From: Pseudomonas sp. URIL14HWK12:I12
GTDB lineage: Bacteria > Pseudomonadota > Gammaproteobacteria > Pseudomonadales > Pseudomonadaceae
Direction of reading: 5' to 3'
Length of the DNA: 64,000 nt
Assembly: GCF_003097135.1 (NCBI RefSeq)
Contig: NZ_QEQL01000003.1
Span: 372,001 to 436,000, forward strand
Shown here: positions 26,645-35,738 of the stretch, piece after piece
Position numbering within the stretch: the first letter of the stretch is position 1
How the letters are laid out: each line of letters opens with the position of its first letter
Notes under the pieces: generated by a model
What the model saw: the letters and a program-made list of their open reading frames with translations, nothing else
Told to the model about the DNA's origin: nothing
Databases searched by the model: none
Made by a program: the position numbers and the translations under genes

Positions 26645-27540
26645 TGCTTGAACGTCTGGCGCTCTGGCGCGAGCGTGGCTGGGCGCCGATCGACGAGGCC
26701 GCCTACGCCCAGGTATGGGCGCGCTTTGGTGGCAGTGTCGCCACACATCCGCAGGTGGTGCAGCGGCTGGCCGGGCTGGCAGGCCTGCCAGTACGTTACC
26801 TGGGTATCGAGCGAGGGGGCGAGCTGATCGCCGCCCTGCCGGCGTGGGGGCGGCACCTCGCCCTGAGCAAGGAGGGCCTGAAAGCGGCCGGAAAGAAGGG
26901 CCTTTTCGACCTGGGGAATGCAGAGATCATCCTCCCTGCTTCGGACACAGCGCAGGCGCCCCTGCGGCACCGGGCACGGTACTTGTCGGGCCTCAATCAG
27001 GGCCGGTTCAGCGGCCTGAAGGCCCAGCCAGAGCAATTGGCGATGGCGCGCGAGCCAGAAGAACTGTCCAAGAAGTTTCGTTACAACCAGCGGCGTGAGC
27101 TGCGATTGCTGGAAGAAGCCGGCGGTGTGGTTCGCCCGGCCAGTGATTTTTCCGCCGCGGAACTGGCGCGCATTTATTGCGACCTGTTCGCCCGGCGCTG
27201 GGGGTTCCCTGCCACAGGGGCGGCGCGGATGGCCGAGGTGGTCGGGTTGCTGCAGCCCTTCATCATCGGCTCGGTGATCTTCCTTGAGGGCGAGCCGATT
27301 GCCACGCAGCTGATCTATCGCGTCGAGGCACCCCAGTGGATCAGCGTCGAGTACGTCAACGGCGGCGTCGACCCTCAAACGCGGGAGTTCAGCCCAGGCA
27401 GCGTGCTCAGCTTTCTCAATACCCAGGCGGCCTGGGAAGACGCCCGGGCCCGCGGCAAGGCGCTACGCTTCTCGTTCGGCCGGGCCGATCGTGAATACAA
27501 GGCCCGCTGGTGCAACCCGGTGGAGGTCTGGCAGGCATGA
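26644..27540 (+). CDS. Mig-14-like protein (PA5003 type)
   Basis: Protein of 298 aa with a GNAT-like acyltransferase fold. The segment KFRYNQRRELRLLEEAGG, followed by a Mig-14-type core (LYVNGGVDPQT-like region near residue 240), identifies it. Mig-14 relatives are associated with resistance to antimicrobial peptides; biochemical function is not established. It is embedded between core glycosyltransferases with 1-4 nt overlaps, so it is probably part of LPS assembly or modification. Confidence 0.75.
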   Translation: MLERLALWRERGWAPIDEAAYAQVWARFGGSVATHPQVVQRLAGLAGLPVRYLGIERGGELIAALPAWGRHLALSKEGLKAAGKKGLFDLGNAEIILPASDTAQAPLRHRARYLSGLNQGRFSGLKAQPEQLAMAREPEELSKKFRYNQRRELRLLEEAGGVVRPASDFSAAELARIYCDLFARRWGFPATGAARMAEVVGLLQPFIIGSVIFLEGEPIATQLIYRVEAPQWISVEYVNGGVDPQTREFSPGSVLSFLNTQAAWEDARARGKALRFSFGRADREYKARWCNPVEVWQA

Positions 27541-28952
27541 GTCGCAAGCAGGCATTGTTGCGCAGGCACCGGCGCAACAAACGTATTGGCTTGATCGTCG
27601 GGTTGCTATTGCTGGTGGTCATGGGCGTGCTTTTGGCCTGGTGGGTCATCCCACTGGGTGCCCTGCTGGCGTGGATGGCGCACGAGGCGTGGTTCAGCGA
27701 CCACCTGTTCTACTCCCCGGCACAGGACTACCAGTATGCGCTGCCTACCCAGCGGCAGTGGGCTGTGAGCGTGGCGGGCGGGCGCCTGGCGCTGCCGGCG
27801 GATGCCGCGATAGAGCAGGGGGATACGTTGGTGCTGCAGGTTCGGCTGCGCAGTACGTGGCTGGGTCGCTTCCTCGACCCCTGGGTCGCTGCCGGCCATG
27901 ACCGCCAGACATTCGAGCGGGGCGTGCGCGGCCTGCGCTACCTCAACCTCACCGGAGCGAACCTGGCCGAGGGGCTGGCTCTGCAGGCCCGGCATTGCCG
28001 CCTGGCGCCAGAGGCTACTCTTCTGGCATTCAGCCCTCCTGCCGGCGCCTTGGGCCGGGTGCTGGTGATCGCACCCCATGCCGACGATGCCGAGCTGGCG
28101 GCCTTCGAGCTTTACAGCCAGGCGCGCGAAAGCTGGATCGTCACCCTCACGGCTGGCGAAATCGAAGCAGAGCATTATGAGCAGATGGGCCTTGCGAAGG
28201 CTCAGGCCAGCCGGCTCAAGGGCCAATTGCGAGCTTGGGATAGCCTGGCCGTGCCCCTCTGGGCCGGCGTGCCTGCCGAGCGTTGCGTGCAGTTGGGCTA
28301 CTTCTGCCTGCAACTGCCTGCGATGCGCGAACAGCCTGATACCCCCATTGCCTCTCGGGCTGCCGAGCTTGCCGATGTGCGCCCGTTTCGGCGCTTCAAC
28401 CAGGTGAGCCTGCGCACCGACAGCGATGGCGCACCGACGTGGGCGAACCTGGTGGGTGACCTGATCGAGCTTTTCGAGCGTGTTCGCCCCGACGCGATCG
28501 TGCTGCCCGATGCGGGCCTGGACCCTCACCCTGACCACATCGCCGCTCGCCAGGCTACGGCGCAGGCTCTGGAGGCCACCGGCCAGGCGCCGCTGTTGCT
28601 GGGGTATGCCAACCACCTGCACGACAATGACCGTTGGCCGATGGGCAACGGCGGCGACGGCGTTGCGCTGCCTCCGCATTTCGATGCGAGCCAGCCGAGG
28701 CGGCCGTGGGTGGTGCAGGTCTCCCCTGAGCAGCAGTGGCAAAAGGCTATGGCCTTGGGCATGATGCACGACCTTCAACCACCGCTGCCGGCCAAGCGCC
28801 GCATGCGCCGCTGGTTGCAACGGCTGTTGGCGGGCCGGGAATGGCCCCGCTATGGTGAGAACGAATTTTTCCGCAAGGCGGTTCGGCGTCACGAGTTGTT
28901 CTGGGTCCAAGGGCTCGAACCAGGCCCGGCCGGCCGCGGCCCCGAGGTGTGA
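27537..28952 (+). CDS. dnpA: PIG-L family de-N-acetylase (DnpA type)
   Basis: Membrane-anchored deacetylase of 471 aa. A transmembrane helix lies at about 17-41 (IGLIVGLLLLVVMGVLLAWW). The LmbE/PIG-L metal motif is APHADDAEL, with a distal PHPDHI motif. The P. aeruginosa homologue (PA5002) sits at the same place and has been linked to antibiotic persistence. The substrate is probably an N-acetylated core sugar. ATGA overlap with the upstream gene. Confidence 0.85.
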   Translation: MSRKQALLRRHRRNKRIGLIVGLLLLVVMGVLLAWWVIPLGALLAWMAHEAWFSDHLFYSPAQDYQYALPTQRQWAVSVAGGRLALPADAAIEQGDTLVLQVRLRSTWLGRFLDPWVAAGHDRQTFERGVRGLRYLNLTGANLAEGLALQARHCRLAPEATLLAFSPPAGALGRVLVIAPHADDAELAAFELYSQARESWIVTLTAGEIEAEHYEQMGLAKAQASRLKGQLRAWDSLAVPLWAGVPAERCVQLGYFCLQLPAMREQPDTPIASRAAELADVRPFRRFNQVSLRTDSDGAPTWANLVGDLIELFERVRPDAIVLPDAGLDPHPDHIAARQATAQALEATGQAPLLLGYANHLHDNDRWPMGNGGDGVALPPHFDASQPRRPWVVQVSPEQQWQKAMALGMMHDLQPPLPAKRRMRRWLQRLLAGREWPRYGENEFFRKAVRRHELFWVQGLEPGPAGRGPEV

Positions 28953-28959
28953 GGCCACT

Positions 28960-29835
28960 GTGAACCGCCCCCGAATTCTGTTTCTGATCCCGTACTTTGG
29001 CGCCTGGCCATTCTGGATGCCGTTCTTCCTCCAGAGTTGCCGTGCCAACCCGGATATCGACTGGTTGCTGTTCAGCGACTGCCGCGTGCCCGAGGCCCTG
29101 CCCACCAACGTTCGGGTGCGCACGATAAGTTATCGTGACTATTGCGCGCACGCTGCCGAGCGGATGGGCATTGCCTTCGCGCCGGCCAACCCCTATAAGC
29201 TGTGCGACATCAAGCCTGCCCTGGGCCATATCCACGAGGCCGACCTGCAGGGTTACGATTTCTGGGCTTTCGGCGATCTGGACCTGGTATATGGCGATTT
29301 GCGCGCCTGGCTCAGCGACGCGCGGCTGCAGCGCTACGACGTGCTCACCACCCACGCCCGGCGTGTAGCCGGGCACCTGTGCGTGCTGCGCAACACCCCA
29401 CGCTACCGGCAGCTGTTCATGCGCATGAAGCAGTGGCAGCAGCGCCTGAGCGATCAGCAGCATCACGCGATGGACGAGGGCGCCTTCAGCCGCCTGTTCA
29501 TGTGGCGCAAGAACTTCCCCAAACCGCTGTTCAAACTGGTGGGGCTGTTCAATCCGCTGCGCAGGGCCAGCCTGTTCATGGAGGCCTACACTACGCCCAA
29601 TGGCTGCATACAATGGCGTGACGGCACCGAGCAATTCCCGCGCCGCTGGTATTGGCGCCACGGCAAAATCAGCAACGATCGGGACGATCTGCTTTATCCC
29701 TACTTTCATTTTGCCTGCTGGAAGCGCAACGAGTGGCGCCAGCAGGTGCCGCAGGGCGGGCCTGCTTTGTCCGTGATCGCAGCCAGTGGCCATTGGGCCA
29801 TCGATGCCGAGGGGTTCCACCCTGGAGAGCCATGA
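28960..29835 (+). CDS. DUF6625-like glycosyltransferase family protein
   Basis: Protein of 291 aa starting with GTG at 28960 (NRPRILFLIPYFGAWP). GAGG sits 5 nt upstream. The N-terminal PYFG motif, the SCRANPDIDWLLFSDC segment and a DLDLVYGDLRAW acidic motif (DxD-like, nucleotide-sugar binding) resemble the DUF6625 family found in glycan clusters. It is likely an outer-core glycosyltransferase; acceptor unknown. The start overlaps nothing; the stop overlaps the next start by ATGA. Confidence 0.72.
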   Translation: MNRPRILFLIPYFGAWPFWMPFFLQSCRANPDIDWLLFSDCRVPEALPTNVRVRTISYRDYCAHAAERMGIAFAPANPYKLCDIKPALGHIHEADLQGYDFWAFGDLDLVYGDLRAWLSDARLQRYDVLTTHARRVAGHLCVLRNTPRYRQLFMRMKQWQQRLSDQQHHAMDEGAFSRLFMWRKNFPKPLFKLVGLFNPLRRASLFMEAYTTPNGCIQWRDGTEQFPRRWYWRHGKISNDRDDLLYPYFHFACWKRNEWRQQVPQGGPALSVIAASGHWAIDAEGFHPGEP

Positions 29836-30986
29836 GCAAACCCTTCAAGATTTTACAGCTGCACCCTGACTACAACATCAAGCGCCATGACTTCGCGGAC
29901 CTGTCCGAACAGATCGTCAAGGCGCTGCCGGCTGAGCGCTATGAGGTGACACAGGCGTTTCTGCGCGGCCGCCCCGCCCCGAGCGAGCCTGTGAGCCGAG
30001 CGGCCCACAGCGTCTATTTCGACATGAGCGAGACCGCGCTCAAAGGCATCCGCCGGCTGGGCGCGTTGTGGCGCCTGTACCAATTCTGCAAGGCAGAAGG
30101 GTTCGACGCGGTCATCTGCAACCGGTTCAAACCAGTGAACATGATGATGCAGCTCAATCGCTGGCTGAAGATTCCGCTGTGCATCGGTATCGTTCATGGC
30201 TTTGGCGAGTACGACCGGGCCTACCGTCGGCGCCAGGCGCACAGAAGCATCGATCGGCACTGGCGTTTCATCGGTGTGTCGCCAGCGGTGCGCGACTACC
30301 TGCTCGGGCTTGAGTGCGGTTTCACCGCTGGCAATACCGTGGCGATCACCAATGCCATCGACATCGAGCAGGCCAGGGGCCTGCAGCTGGAGCGCCAGGC
30401 CGCCCGTACGGCCCTGGGGCTGCGCCAGGATGCCCGCCTGATCGGCGCCCTGGGGCGGCTGGTGCCGGTCAAGGGCCATACGTTCCTGCTGCAAGCCTTC
30501 GCCCGCTTGAAAGACCGCTACCCCAATGTGGAGCTGGCCATCATCGGTGCTGGGCGCGAACAGGCCAACCTGCAGCGGCAGATTGCCGAACTCGGGCTTG
30601 CCGGGCGTGCTCATTTGCTCGGTTTTCATGCCGACGCGCTGCAATACGTGCGCGCCTTCGACCTGTGGACCATGCCATCGCTGGCCGAAGGGCTGGGCCT
30701 GGCACTGCTCGAAGGCATGAGCGGCGAGCTGCCGGTGATCGCCTCCAACGTGCCGGCCATGCTGCCGTTGATCGAAGGTGCGGGGGGCATCGCGGTCACC
30801 CCAGGTGATGTCGACAGCCTGGTCGAGGCGCTGGATACCTACCTGGCGCTGCCGGACGATCAATTGCGTGCCAAGGGCGCCGAAACCTTCGCCTACCTTT
30901 GCCAGCATCACGCCATAGAACCGTTTCGCCGGGCCTACCTGGATTTCATCGAACATAGCCTCGCACAGGAGTGCCCCAATGGCTGA
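29832..30986 (+). CDS. ssg: Core glycosyltransferase, GT4 family (Ssg / PA5001 type)
   Basis: GT4-family enzyme of 384 aa for cell-surface sugar synthesis. N-terminal LQLHPDYNIKRHDFADLSEQ is characteristic of Ssg. HGFGEYDRAYRRRQ parallels the acceptor motif of the WapH-like gene in this window, so the two are probably distant paralogues. Donor motif: PSLAEGLGLALLEGMSGELPV. ssg mutants elsewhere show altered LPS, motility and phage sensitivity. Overlaps the next gene by 8 nt. Confidence 0.83.
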   Translation: MSKPFKILQLHPDYNIKRHDFADLSEQIVKALPAERYEVTQAFLRGRPAPSEPVSRAAHSVYFDMSETALKGIRRLGALWRLYQFCKAEGFDAVICNRFKPVNMMMQLNRWLKIPLCIGIVHGFGEYDRAYRRRQAHRSIDRHWRFIGVSPAVRDYLLGLECGFTAGNTVAITNAIDIEQARGLQLERQAARTALGLRQDARLIGALGRLVPVKGHTFLLQAFARLKDRYPNVELAIIGAGREQANLQRQIAELGLAGRAHLLGFHADALQYVRAFDLWTMPSLAEGLGLALLEGMSGELPVIASNVPAMLPLIEGAGGIAVTPGDVDSLVEALDTYLALPDDQLRAKGAETFAYLCQHHAIEPFRRAYLDFIEHSLAQECPNG

Positions 30987-31860
30987 CGCCCAACCCTTGG
31001 TCAGCGTGATCATCGCTTCCTACAACCACGGCCCGTACATAGAGGAAAGCATCCGTAGCGTCCTCGCCCAGGACTACCCCAATATCGAGCTGCTGGTGAT
31101 CGACGACGGCTCTACCGACGACAGTGTGCAGCGCATCGAACGCCTTCAGGCCGAGCATGGGTTCGACTTTCGCGTGCAGGAAAACCAGGGCCTGACCAAC
31201 ACCCTCAACAGTGCGGTTTCCCGCTGCAGAGGCTCGCTGATCGCCCCCTTCGGCTCGGATGACGTCATGTTGCCCGGGCGCATCAGTGCGCAGGTTGCCC
31301 ATATGGACGGCAAGCCGGAAGTCGGGATCTGCTGCGGCAACATCGAGCTGATCGATGCCGAGGGTAACCTGTACCCTGAAAAGCGCCAGAACCGCGATGT
31401 GCCCTTTCGCCGGCTGGATTTCGACGACATGTTCATGGAGCGCAAGCCCTATCCGCCGGCGCCGACCTTGCTGATTCGCCGTGAAGCGCTCGAGGCGGTG
31501 GGAGGTTTCGACCCCCGCATCCGCCTGGAAGATTTGCTGATCGAGCTGAAGATCACCCGTGCCGGGTACTACATCGACGGGCTCAACGTGCTGATGGCGC
31601 GCTACCGCAAGCACGCCACCAACTCCTACAAGAACCTGCGGTTCATGACAGATGCCATCCTGCGCAGCTACGCATTGTTCAGCGACCACCCGCAGTACGA
31701 GTACGTGAAGTACCGGTTTCTCAATTCGATGTTCTTGAAGGTATCAAGCCGTGACCGGGCATTCGCCCGTGAACTGCTGGCGCAGATTCCCTTCAAGCGC
31801 TGGAACCGCAAGACCGTCCGTGGCCTGGTGCGTTACGTGCTGCCGCGTGAGGCGCACTGA
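30979..31860 (+). CDS. wapR: GT2 family glycosyltransferase (WapR / PA5000 type)
   Basis: GT-A fold glycosyltransferase of 293 aa. The N-terminal VSVIIASYNHGPYIEESI, VIDDGSTDDS and the DxD-like FGSDDVM are present. By position it matches the P. aeruginosa rhamnosyltransferase that makes the core form able to accept O-antigen; the sugar used here cannot be read from sequence. It is the last gene of the plus-strand operon and ends directly against the convergent waaL-kinase fusion with no gap. Confidence 0.8.
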   Translation: MADAQPLVSVIIASYNHGPYIEESIRSVLAQDYPNIELLVIDDGSTDDSVQRIERLQAEHGFDFRVQENQGLTNTLNSAVSRCRGSLIAPFGSDDVMLPGRISAQVAHMDGKPEVGICCGNIELIDAEGNLYPEKRQNRDVPFRRLDFDDMFMERKPYPPAPTLLIRREALEAVGGFDPRIRLEDLLIELKITRAGYYIDGLNVLMARYRKHATNSYKNLRFMTDAILRSYALFSDHPQYEYVKYRFLNSMFLKVSSRDRAFARELLAQIPFKRWNRKTVRGLVRYVLPREAH

Positions 31861-33684
31861 TCAGGCTGCCGGCAGCGCCAGCTGGGCTGCCGCCTTGCCC
31901 CCTGCCTTGCTGGCATAGCCTGCCCTGAAGGCCTCGGCTTCGGTCGTCAGTAGCCAGTGTGCGTCTTCGGGGTAGCGGTGGATGTGTTTGAGGTTGCGCT
32001 GGCGCAACCTCGCCCTGATCGGAGACGGGAGCAGGCGCATGTCGGCCACATCGATCAAGGCAAAGCGCTGTTGCGCGTCGATCAACACGTTGCCCAGGTG
32101 CATGGAGCGAAAGTAGATGCCCAGCTCGTGCACCTGGGCCATGAAAGCGCCGAAGCCATGGGCCAGGGCTGCCGCGTCTGCTGTGCCAGCGTGCGCCTGG
32201 CGCACTGTCTGGCCAGGCAGCGGGCGGTAGCGAACCGCTGCGGCACCCCCGCCCATATCCCACAGCGCCAGCACCGTCGGGGCGCTGATACCGCGCTGGT
32301 TCAGGTAGAAGCAGTTGTCGGCGAAGCGCTGGGCCAGTGGGTAGAAGCTGTTGCTGGTAAACACGCCCCGCGCCCGGAACAGCTTGACGAAGCTGCCATC
32401 GGCCAGTTGAACCACCTTGGCGCCAAGGCCGTCAGCCTCGATCACCTTGCCCGCCTTGATCGCCTGGCGATCGCTGGCCGAGGGCACGCTCGGCTGGACG
32501 ATCGGCAGCCCGCGCCCGCGGTGGGCGATACTGACCGCTGCTACCCATGCCAGCGGCAACCAAAGCAAATACCAGTGTTCATTGGGGCGGGAGAACACGC
32601 CGCCGCCTTCGGTCAGCCCGCTGCCGATACCGAAGACCACCCAGGTAGTGGCCAGTACCACCAGGGGCTGGTGGCGCAATTGCAGGCCTCGCCACAAGGC
32701 CACCAACTGCATGCCCGCCCAGGGTATGAAGCCAATGATGCCCAGATAGAACAAAGCTCCCAGCGCGAAGTTGTGCGGCTCTGCGAGCATGAAGCCGATA
32801 TTGACGTCGATTTGCAGTGCCGCGTCATAGCCGTGGCCGATCCACGGGTGCTCGGCGATAAGGCCTGCCACGATCTTCCAGATATCGAATCGATAGGAGC
32901 TGCCGCGGCTCAGTAATTCCTGATGAAACATCAGAAAGACCAGTGCGCCCGCTATCAACCCTGCCAGCAGCAGCCCGATGCTGCGCTTGTCGCGCTTGAC
33001 GAGCGCCAGCCAGGTGACCGCTAGCGAAAGGGCTACCAAGGGGGTGCGCGACCCTGTGGCCAGTACCGCAGCGAAGGTGATCAGAGCGCCCAGCACACAA
33101 AGAGCGATGCTGGGCAGGTTGCGCTCCCCCAGGCCCCGATGCAGCCAATAGACGCAGAAGAAACCGAAAAGGTGGGCACTGAGCAGCGGGTTGTCGAACG
33201 CCCCACCCCCCACCAGGCGCGTATCGGCGGGGTAATGTGCAATGTAACTGACCAGGAACACCCCGGTAGCCAGGGTCGTCACCGGTGCTGCCACGCTCAG
33301 CACCGCCGGCAGGGCCTCCAGGCGGTGCCGAGCGATCAAGGCCAGGGCAGGGAACAGCAGCAGCATGATCAGCGGCCGCTTGGCCAGGCCCCACACGCTG
33401 TCATCGGTGTCGCTCCAGCCAACGCTTGCAATCGCCCACAGGGCAAGTGCCAGCACCAACAGGACGATTGGCTCGCGCAGTGTTGCCAGCAACTCGCGGG
33501 GGCGCAGCAACAAGGCCGCGAGCGTGGGCACGGCTAGAAGCAGGTAATACAAGGTCTGTAACGGCCCGCGCCCCGGCAAAATGAACATGCCGCAAAGAAA
33601 GGCGAACAGCCCGAAGGGCAAGATCCACTGCGTGATCGTATCGAAAGTGCGGTCTGCATAGACCCGCGGCTGAGTGGCTGGCAT
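31861..33684 (-). CDS. waaL: O-antigen ligase fused to a kinase-fold domain
   Basis: Protein of 607 aa. Residues 1 to about 390 form a polytopic Wzy_C/WaaL ligase with about a dozen hydrophobic helices. The periplasmic-loop EPHNFALG (His304) corresponds to the conserved catalytic-loop histidine of WaaL. Residues about 410-600 form a kinase-like domain: K434 (FVKLF), FRSMHLGN where an active kinase has Asp (here Ser527), and Asp545 (LIDVAD). In P. aeruginosa these are two neighbouring genes (PA4999, PA4998). The ATG at 33684 was chosen (MPATQPRVYADR); the in-frame extension upstream is unlike the family. Divergent from msbA. Confidence 0.88.
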   Translation of the reverse strand: MPATQPRVYADRTFDTITQWILPFGLFAFLCGMFILPGRGPLQTLYYLLLAVPTLAALLLRPRELLATLREPIVLLVLALALWAIASVGWSDTDDSVWGLAKRPLIMLLLFPALALIARHRLEALPAVLSVAAPVTTLATGVFLVSYIAHYPADTRLVGGGAFDNPLLSAHLFGFFCVYWLHRGLGERNLPSIALCVLGALITFAAVLATGSRTPLVALSLAVTWLALVKRDKRSIGLLLAGLIAGALVFLMFHQELLSRGSSYRFDIWKIVAGLIAEHPWIGHGYDAALQIDVNIGFMLAEPHNFALGALFYLGIIGFIPWAGMQLVALWRGLQLRHQPLVVLATTWVVFGIGSGLTEGGGVFSRPNEHWYLLWLPLAWVAAVSIAHRGRGLPIVQPSVPSASDRQAIKAGKVIEADGLGAKVVQLADGSFVKLFRARGVFTSNSFYPLAQRFADNCFYLNQRGISAPTVLALWDMGGGAAAVRYRPLPGQTVRQAHAGTADAAALAHGFGAFMAQVHELGIYFRSMHLGNVLIDAQQRFALIDVADMRLLPSPIRARLRQRNLKHIHRYPEDAHWLLTTEAEAFRAGYASKAGGKAAAQLALPAA

Positions 33685-33771
33685 GTGTCGAGCGATATCC
33701 TGTGGCCCTGTGCGGAGGCGCGATGTTAACGGTATGGCGCCCGCACTGCCACGTTCAACCGACCTGTGCTG

Positions 33772-33780
33772 TGTTAAAGT
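33772..33780 (+). promoter_or_regulatory. Extended -10 promoter of msbA
   Basis: TGTTAAAGT (TGn plus TAAAGT at 33775-33780) lies 35 bp before the msbA ATG. A weak -35-like TTCAAC lies at 33754-33759. Confidence 0.45.
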
Positions 33781-33814
33781 GCGCCATTTCCCCACGCGAG
33801 CAGTTGCCCACTCC

Positions 33815-35620
33815 ATGTCCGAAAGCCCAGCCAGCGCCAGCCCTTCGAGCCTGAAGATCTATTTCAGGTTGCTAGGTTATGTCCGGCCGTATATCGGCCT
33901 GTTCCTGCTCAGCATCGTAGGCTTCCTCATCTTCGCTTCGACCCAGCCAATGCTGGGCTACGTGCTGAAATATTTCGTCGACGGCCTTTCCGATCCCAAC
34001 GCCAGGCTCTTTCCCAGTGTACCGATCCTGCGCGACCTTCAACTGTTGCAGGCAGTGCCGCTGCTCATCGTGGTGATCGCAGCCTGGCAAGGCGTAGGCT
34101 CCTACCTGGGCAACTACTTCCTGGCCAAGGTTTCCCTGGGCCTGGTGCACGACCTGCGGGTGCAGTTGTTCAACAACCTGCTGACCCTGCCCAACCGTTA
34201 TTTCGACCGCAACAACTCCGGGCACCTGATCTCGCGCATCACCTTCAACGTGACCATGGTCACCGGTGCCGCCACCGACGCGATCAAGGTAGTGATCCGC
34301 GAAGGCATGACCGTGCTGTTCCTGTTCGGCTCGCTGTTGCTGATGAACTGGCGCCTGACACTGGTGATGGTTGCCATCCTGCCGCTGATCGGTTTCATGG
34401 TGACCCGCGCCAGCCGAACCTTCCGCAAGCAGAGCAAGAAAATCCAGGTGGCCATGGGGGACGTTACACATGTGGCCTCGGAAACCATCCAGGGGTATCG
34501 CGTGGTGCGCAGCTTCGGCGGTGAAACCTACGAACGCGAGCGTTTCGATGCTGCCAGCCAGAGCAACACCGACAAACAATTGCGCATGACCCGCACCGGC
34601 GCCATCTATACGCCGATGCTGCAGCTGGTGATCTACAGCGCCATGGCCGTGCTGATGTTCCTGGTGTTGTACATGCGTGGCGATGCTTCTGCAGGCGACC
34701 TGGTCGCCTACATCACCCTGGCTGGCCTGTTGCCCAAGCCGATTCGCCAGTTGTCGGAAGTCAGCTCCACGGTGCAGCGCGGCGTGGCCGGTGCAGAGAG
34801 CATCTTCGAGCAACTCGACGAGCCCCAGGAAGTCGACCATGGCAGCGTGGCCCGCGAGAGCGTCAGCGGCCGGCTGGAAGTGCGGGGGCTGGACTTCACC
34901 TACCCAGGCACCCAAAAGCCGGTGCTGCACGACATCAACTTTGTCGCCGAGCCAGGGCAGATGGTCGCGCTGGTGGGGCGTTCGGGTAGCGGTAAATCTA
35001 CCCTGGCGGCGTTGATCCCGCGGTTCTACCAGCATGGCGATGGGCAGATCCTGCTCGATGGCGTCGATGTGCAGGACTACACGCTGCTCAACCTGCGCCG
35101 GCACATCGCCCAGGTGACCCAGCAGGTCACGCTGTTCAGCGATACCGTGGCGCGTAACATTGCTTATGGCGATTTGGCCGATGCCTCCCGCGAAGCCGTC
35201 GAGGCGGCAGCCGAGGCGGCCTTCGCCAAGGGCTTCATCGACCAGTTGCCGCAGGGCTTCGATACCCCCGTGGGCGAGAACGGCGTGCTGCTCTCCGGTG
35301 GCCAGCGCCAGCGCCTGGCGATCGCCCGTGCACTGCTCAAAAACGCGCCGCTGCTCATTCTCGACGAAGCCACTTCGGCGCTGGACACCGAGTCCGAACG
35401 GCATATCCAGGCGGCGTTGGACCACGTGATGAAAGGGCGCACCACCCTAGTGATCGCGCATCGGCTGTCCACCATCGAAAAGGCCGACCTGATCCTGGTG
35501 ATGGACCAGGGCCGCATCGTCGAGCGAGGTACACACACTCAATTGCTCGCGATGAATGGCTATTACACACGCTTGCACGCCATGGGGCTGGATGATCCTG
35601 ACAGCGAACCGGCCAGTTGA
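33815..35620 (+). CDS. msbA: Lipid A-core flippase, ABC transporter
   Basis: Inner-membrane ABC half-transporter (works as a homodimer) that flips lipid A-core from the cytoplasmic to the periplasmic leaflet. The protein is 601 aa: six-helix transmembrane domain at about 20-330, then the ATPase domain with Walker A GRSGSGKST, signature LSGGQRQR, Walker B LLILDEATSALD and H-loop IAHRLS. The start MSESPASASP at 33815 was preferred because the longer reading is low-complexity and unlike MsbA. Confidence 0.96.
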   Translation: MSESPASASPSSLKIYFRLLGYVRPYIGLFLLSIVGFLIFASTQPMLGYVLKYFVDGLSDPNARLFPSVPILRDLQLLQAVPLLIVVIAAWQGVGSYLGNYFLAKVSLGLVHDLRVQLFNNLLTLPNRYFDRNNSGHLISRITFNVTMVTGAATDAIKVVIREGMTVLFLFGSLLLMNWRLTLVMVAILPLIGFMVTRASRTFRKQSKKIQVAMGDVTHVASETIQGYRVVRSFGGETYERERFDAASQSNTDKQLRMTRTGAIYTPMLQLVIYSAMAVLMFLVLYMRGDASAGDLVAYITLAGLLPKPIRQLSEVSSTVQRGVAGAESIFEQLDEPQEVDHGSVARESVSGRLEVRGLDFTYPGTQKPVLHDINFVAEPGQMVALVGRSGSGKSTLAALIPRFYQHGDGQILLDGVDVQDYTLLNLRRHIAQVTQQVTLFSDTVARNIAYGDLADASREAVEAAAEAAFAKGFIDQLPQGFDTPVGENGVLLSGGQRQRLAIARALLKNAPLLILDEATSALDTESERHIQAALDHVMKGRTTLVIAHRLSTIEKADLILVMDQGRIVERGTHTQLLAMNGYYTRLHAMGLDDPDSEPAS

Positions 35621-35703
35621 AATAGCAAATTGCCTTTATTTGTAACTGCTTCTGCACGCAGTGGATACCACCGCTGCACAGTAAGGTAATAACGGCTTTG
35701 GTA

Positions 35704-35734
35704 GTGTCCCGGTTCCACAACGAACCGAGGACAC
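35704..35734 (+). promoter_or_regulatory. Hairpin that hides the ribosome site of the sulfotransferase gene
   Basis: GTGTCCCGGTT (35704-35714) can pair with AACCGAGGACAC (35723-35734), an 11-bp stem with one bulge and an 8-nt loop. The likely Shine-Dalgarno GAGG (35727-35730), 8 nt before the ATG, lies inside the 3' arm. This suggests translational control. The 118-bp gap after msbA is AT-rich and may also hold a promoter, but none is clear. Confidence 0.6.
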
Positions 35735-35738
35735 TGCG

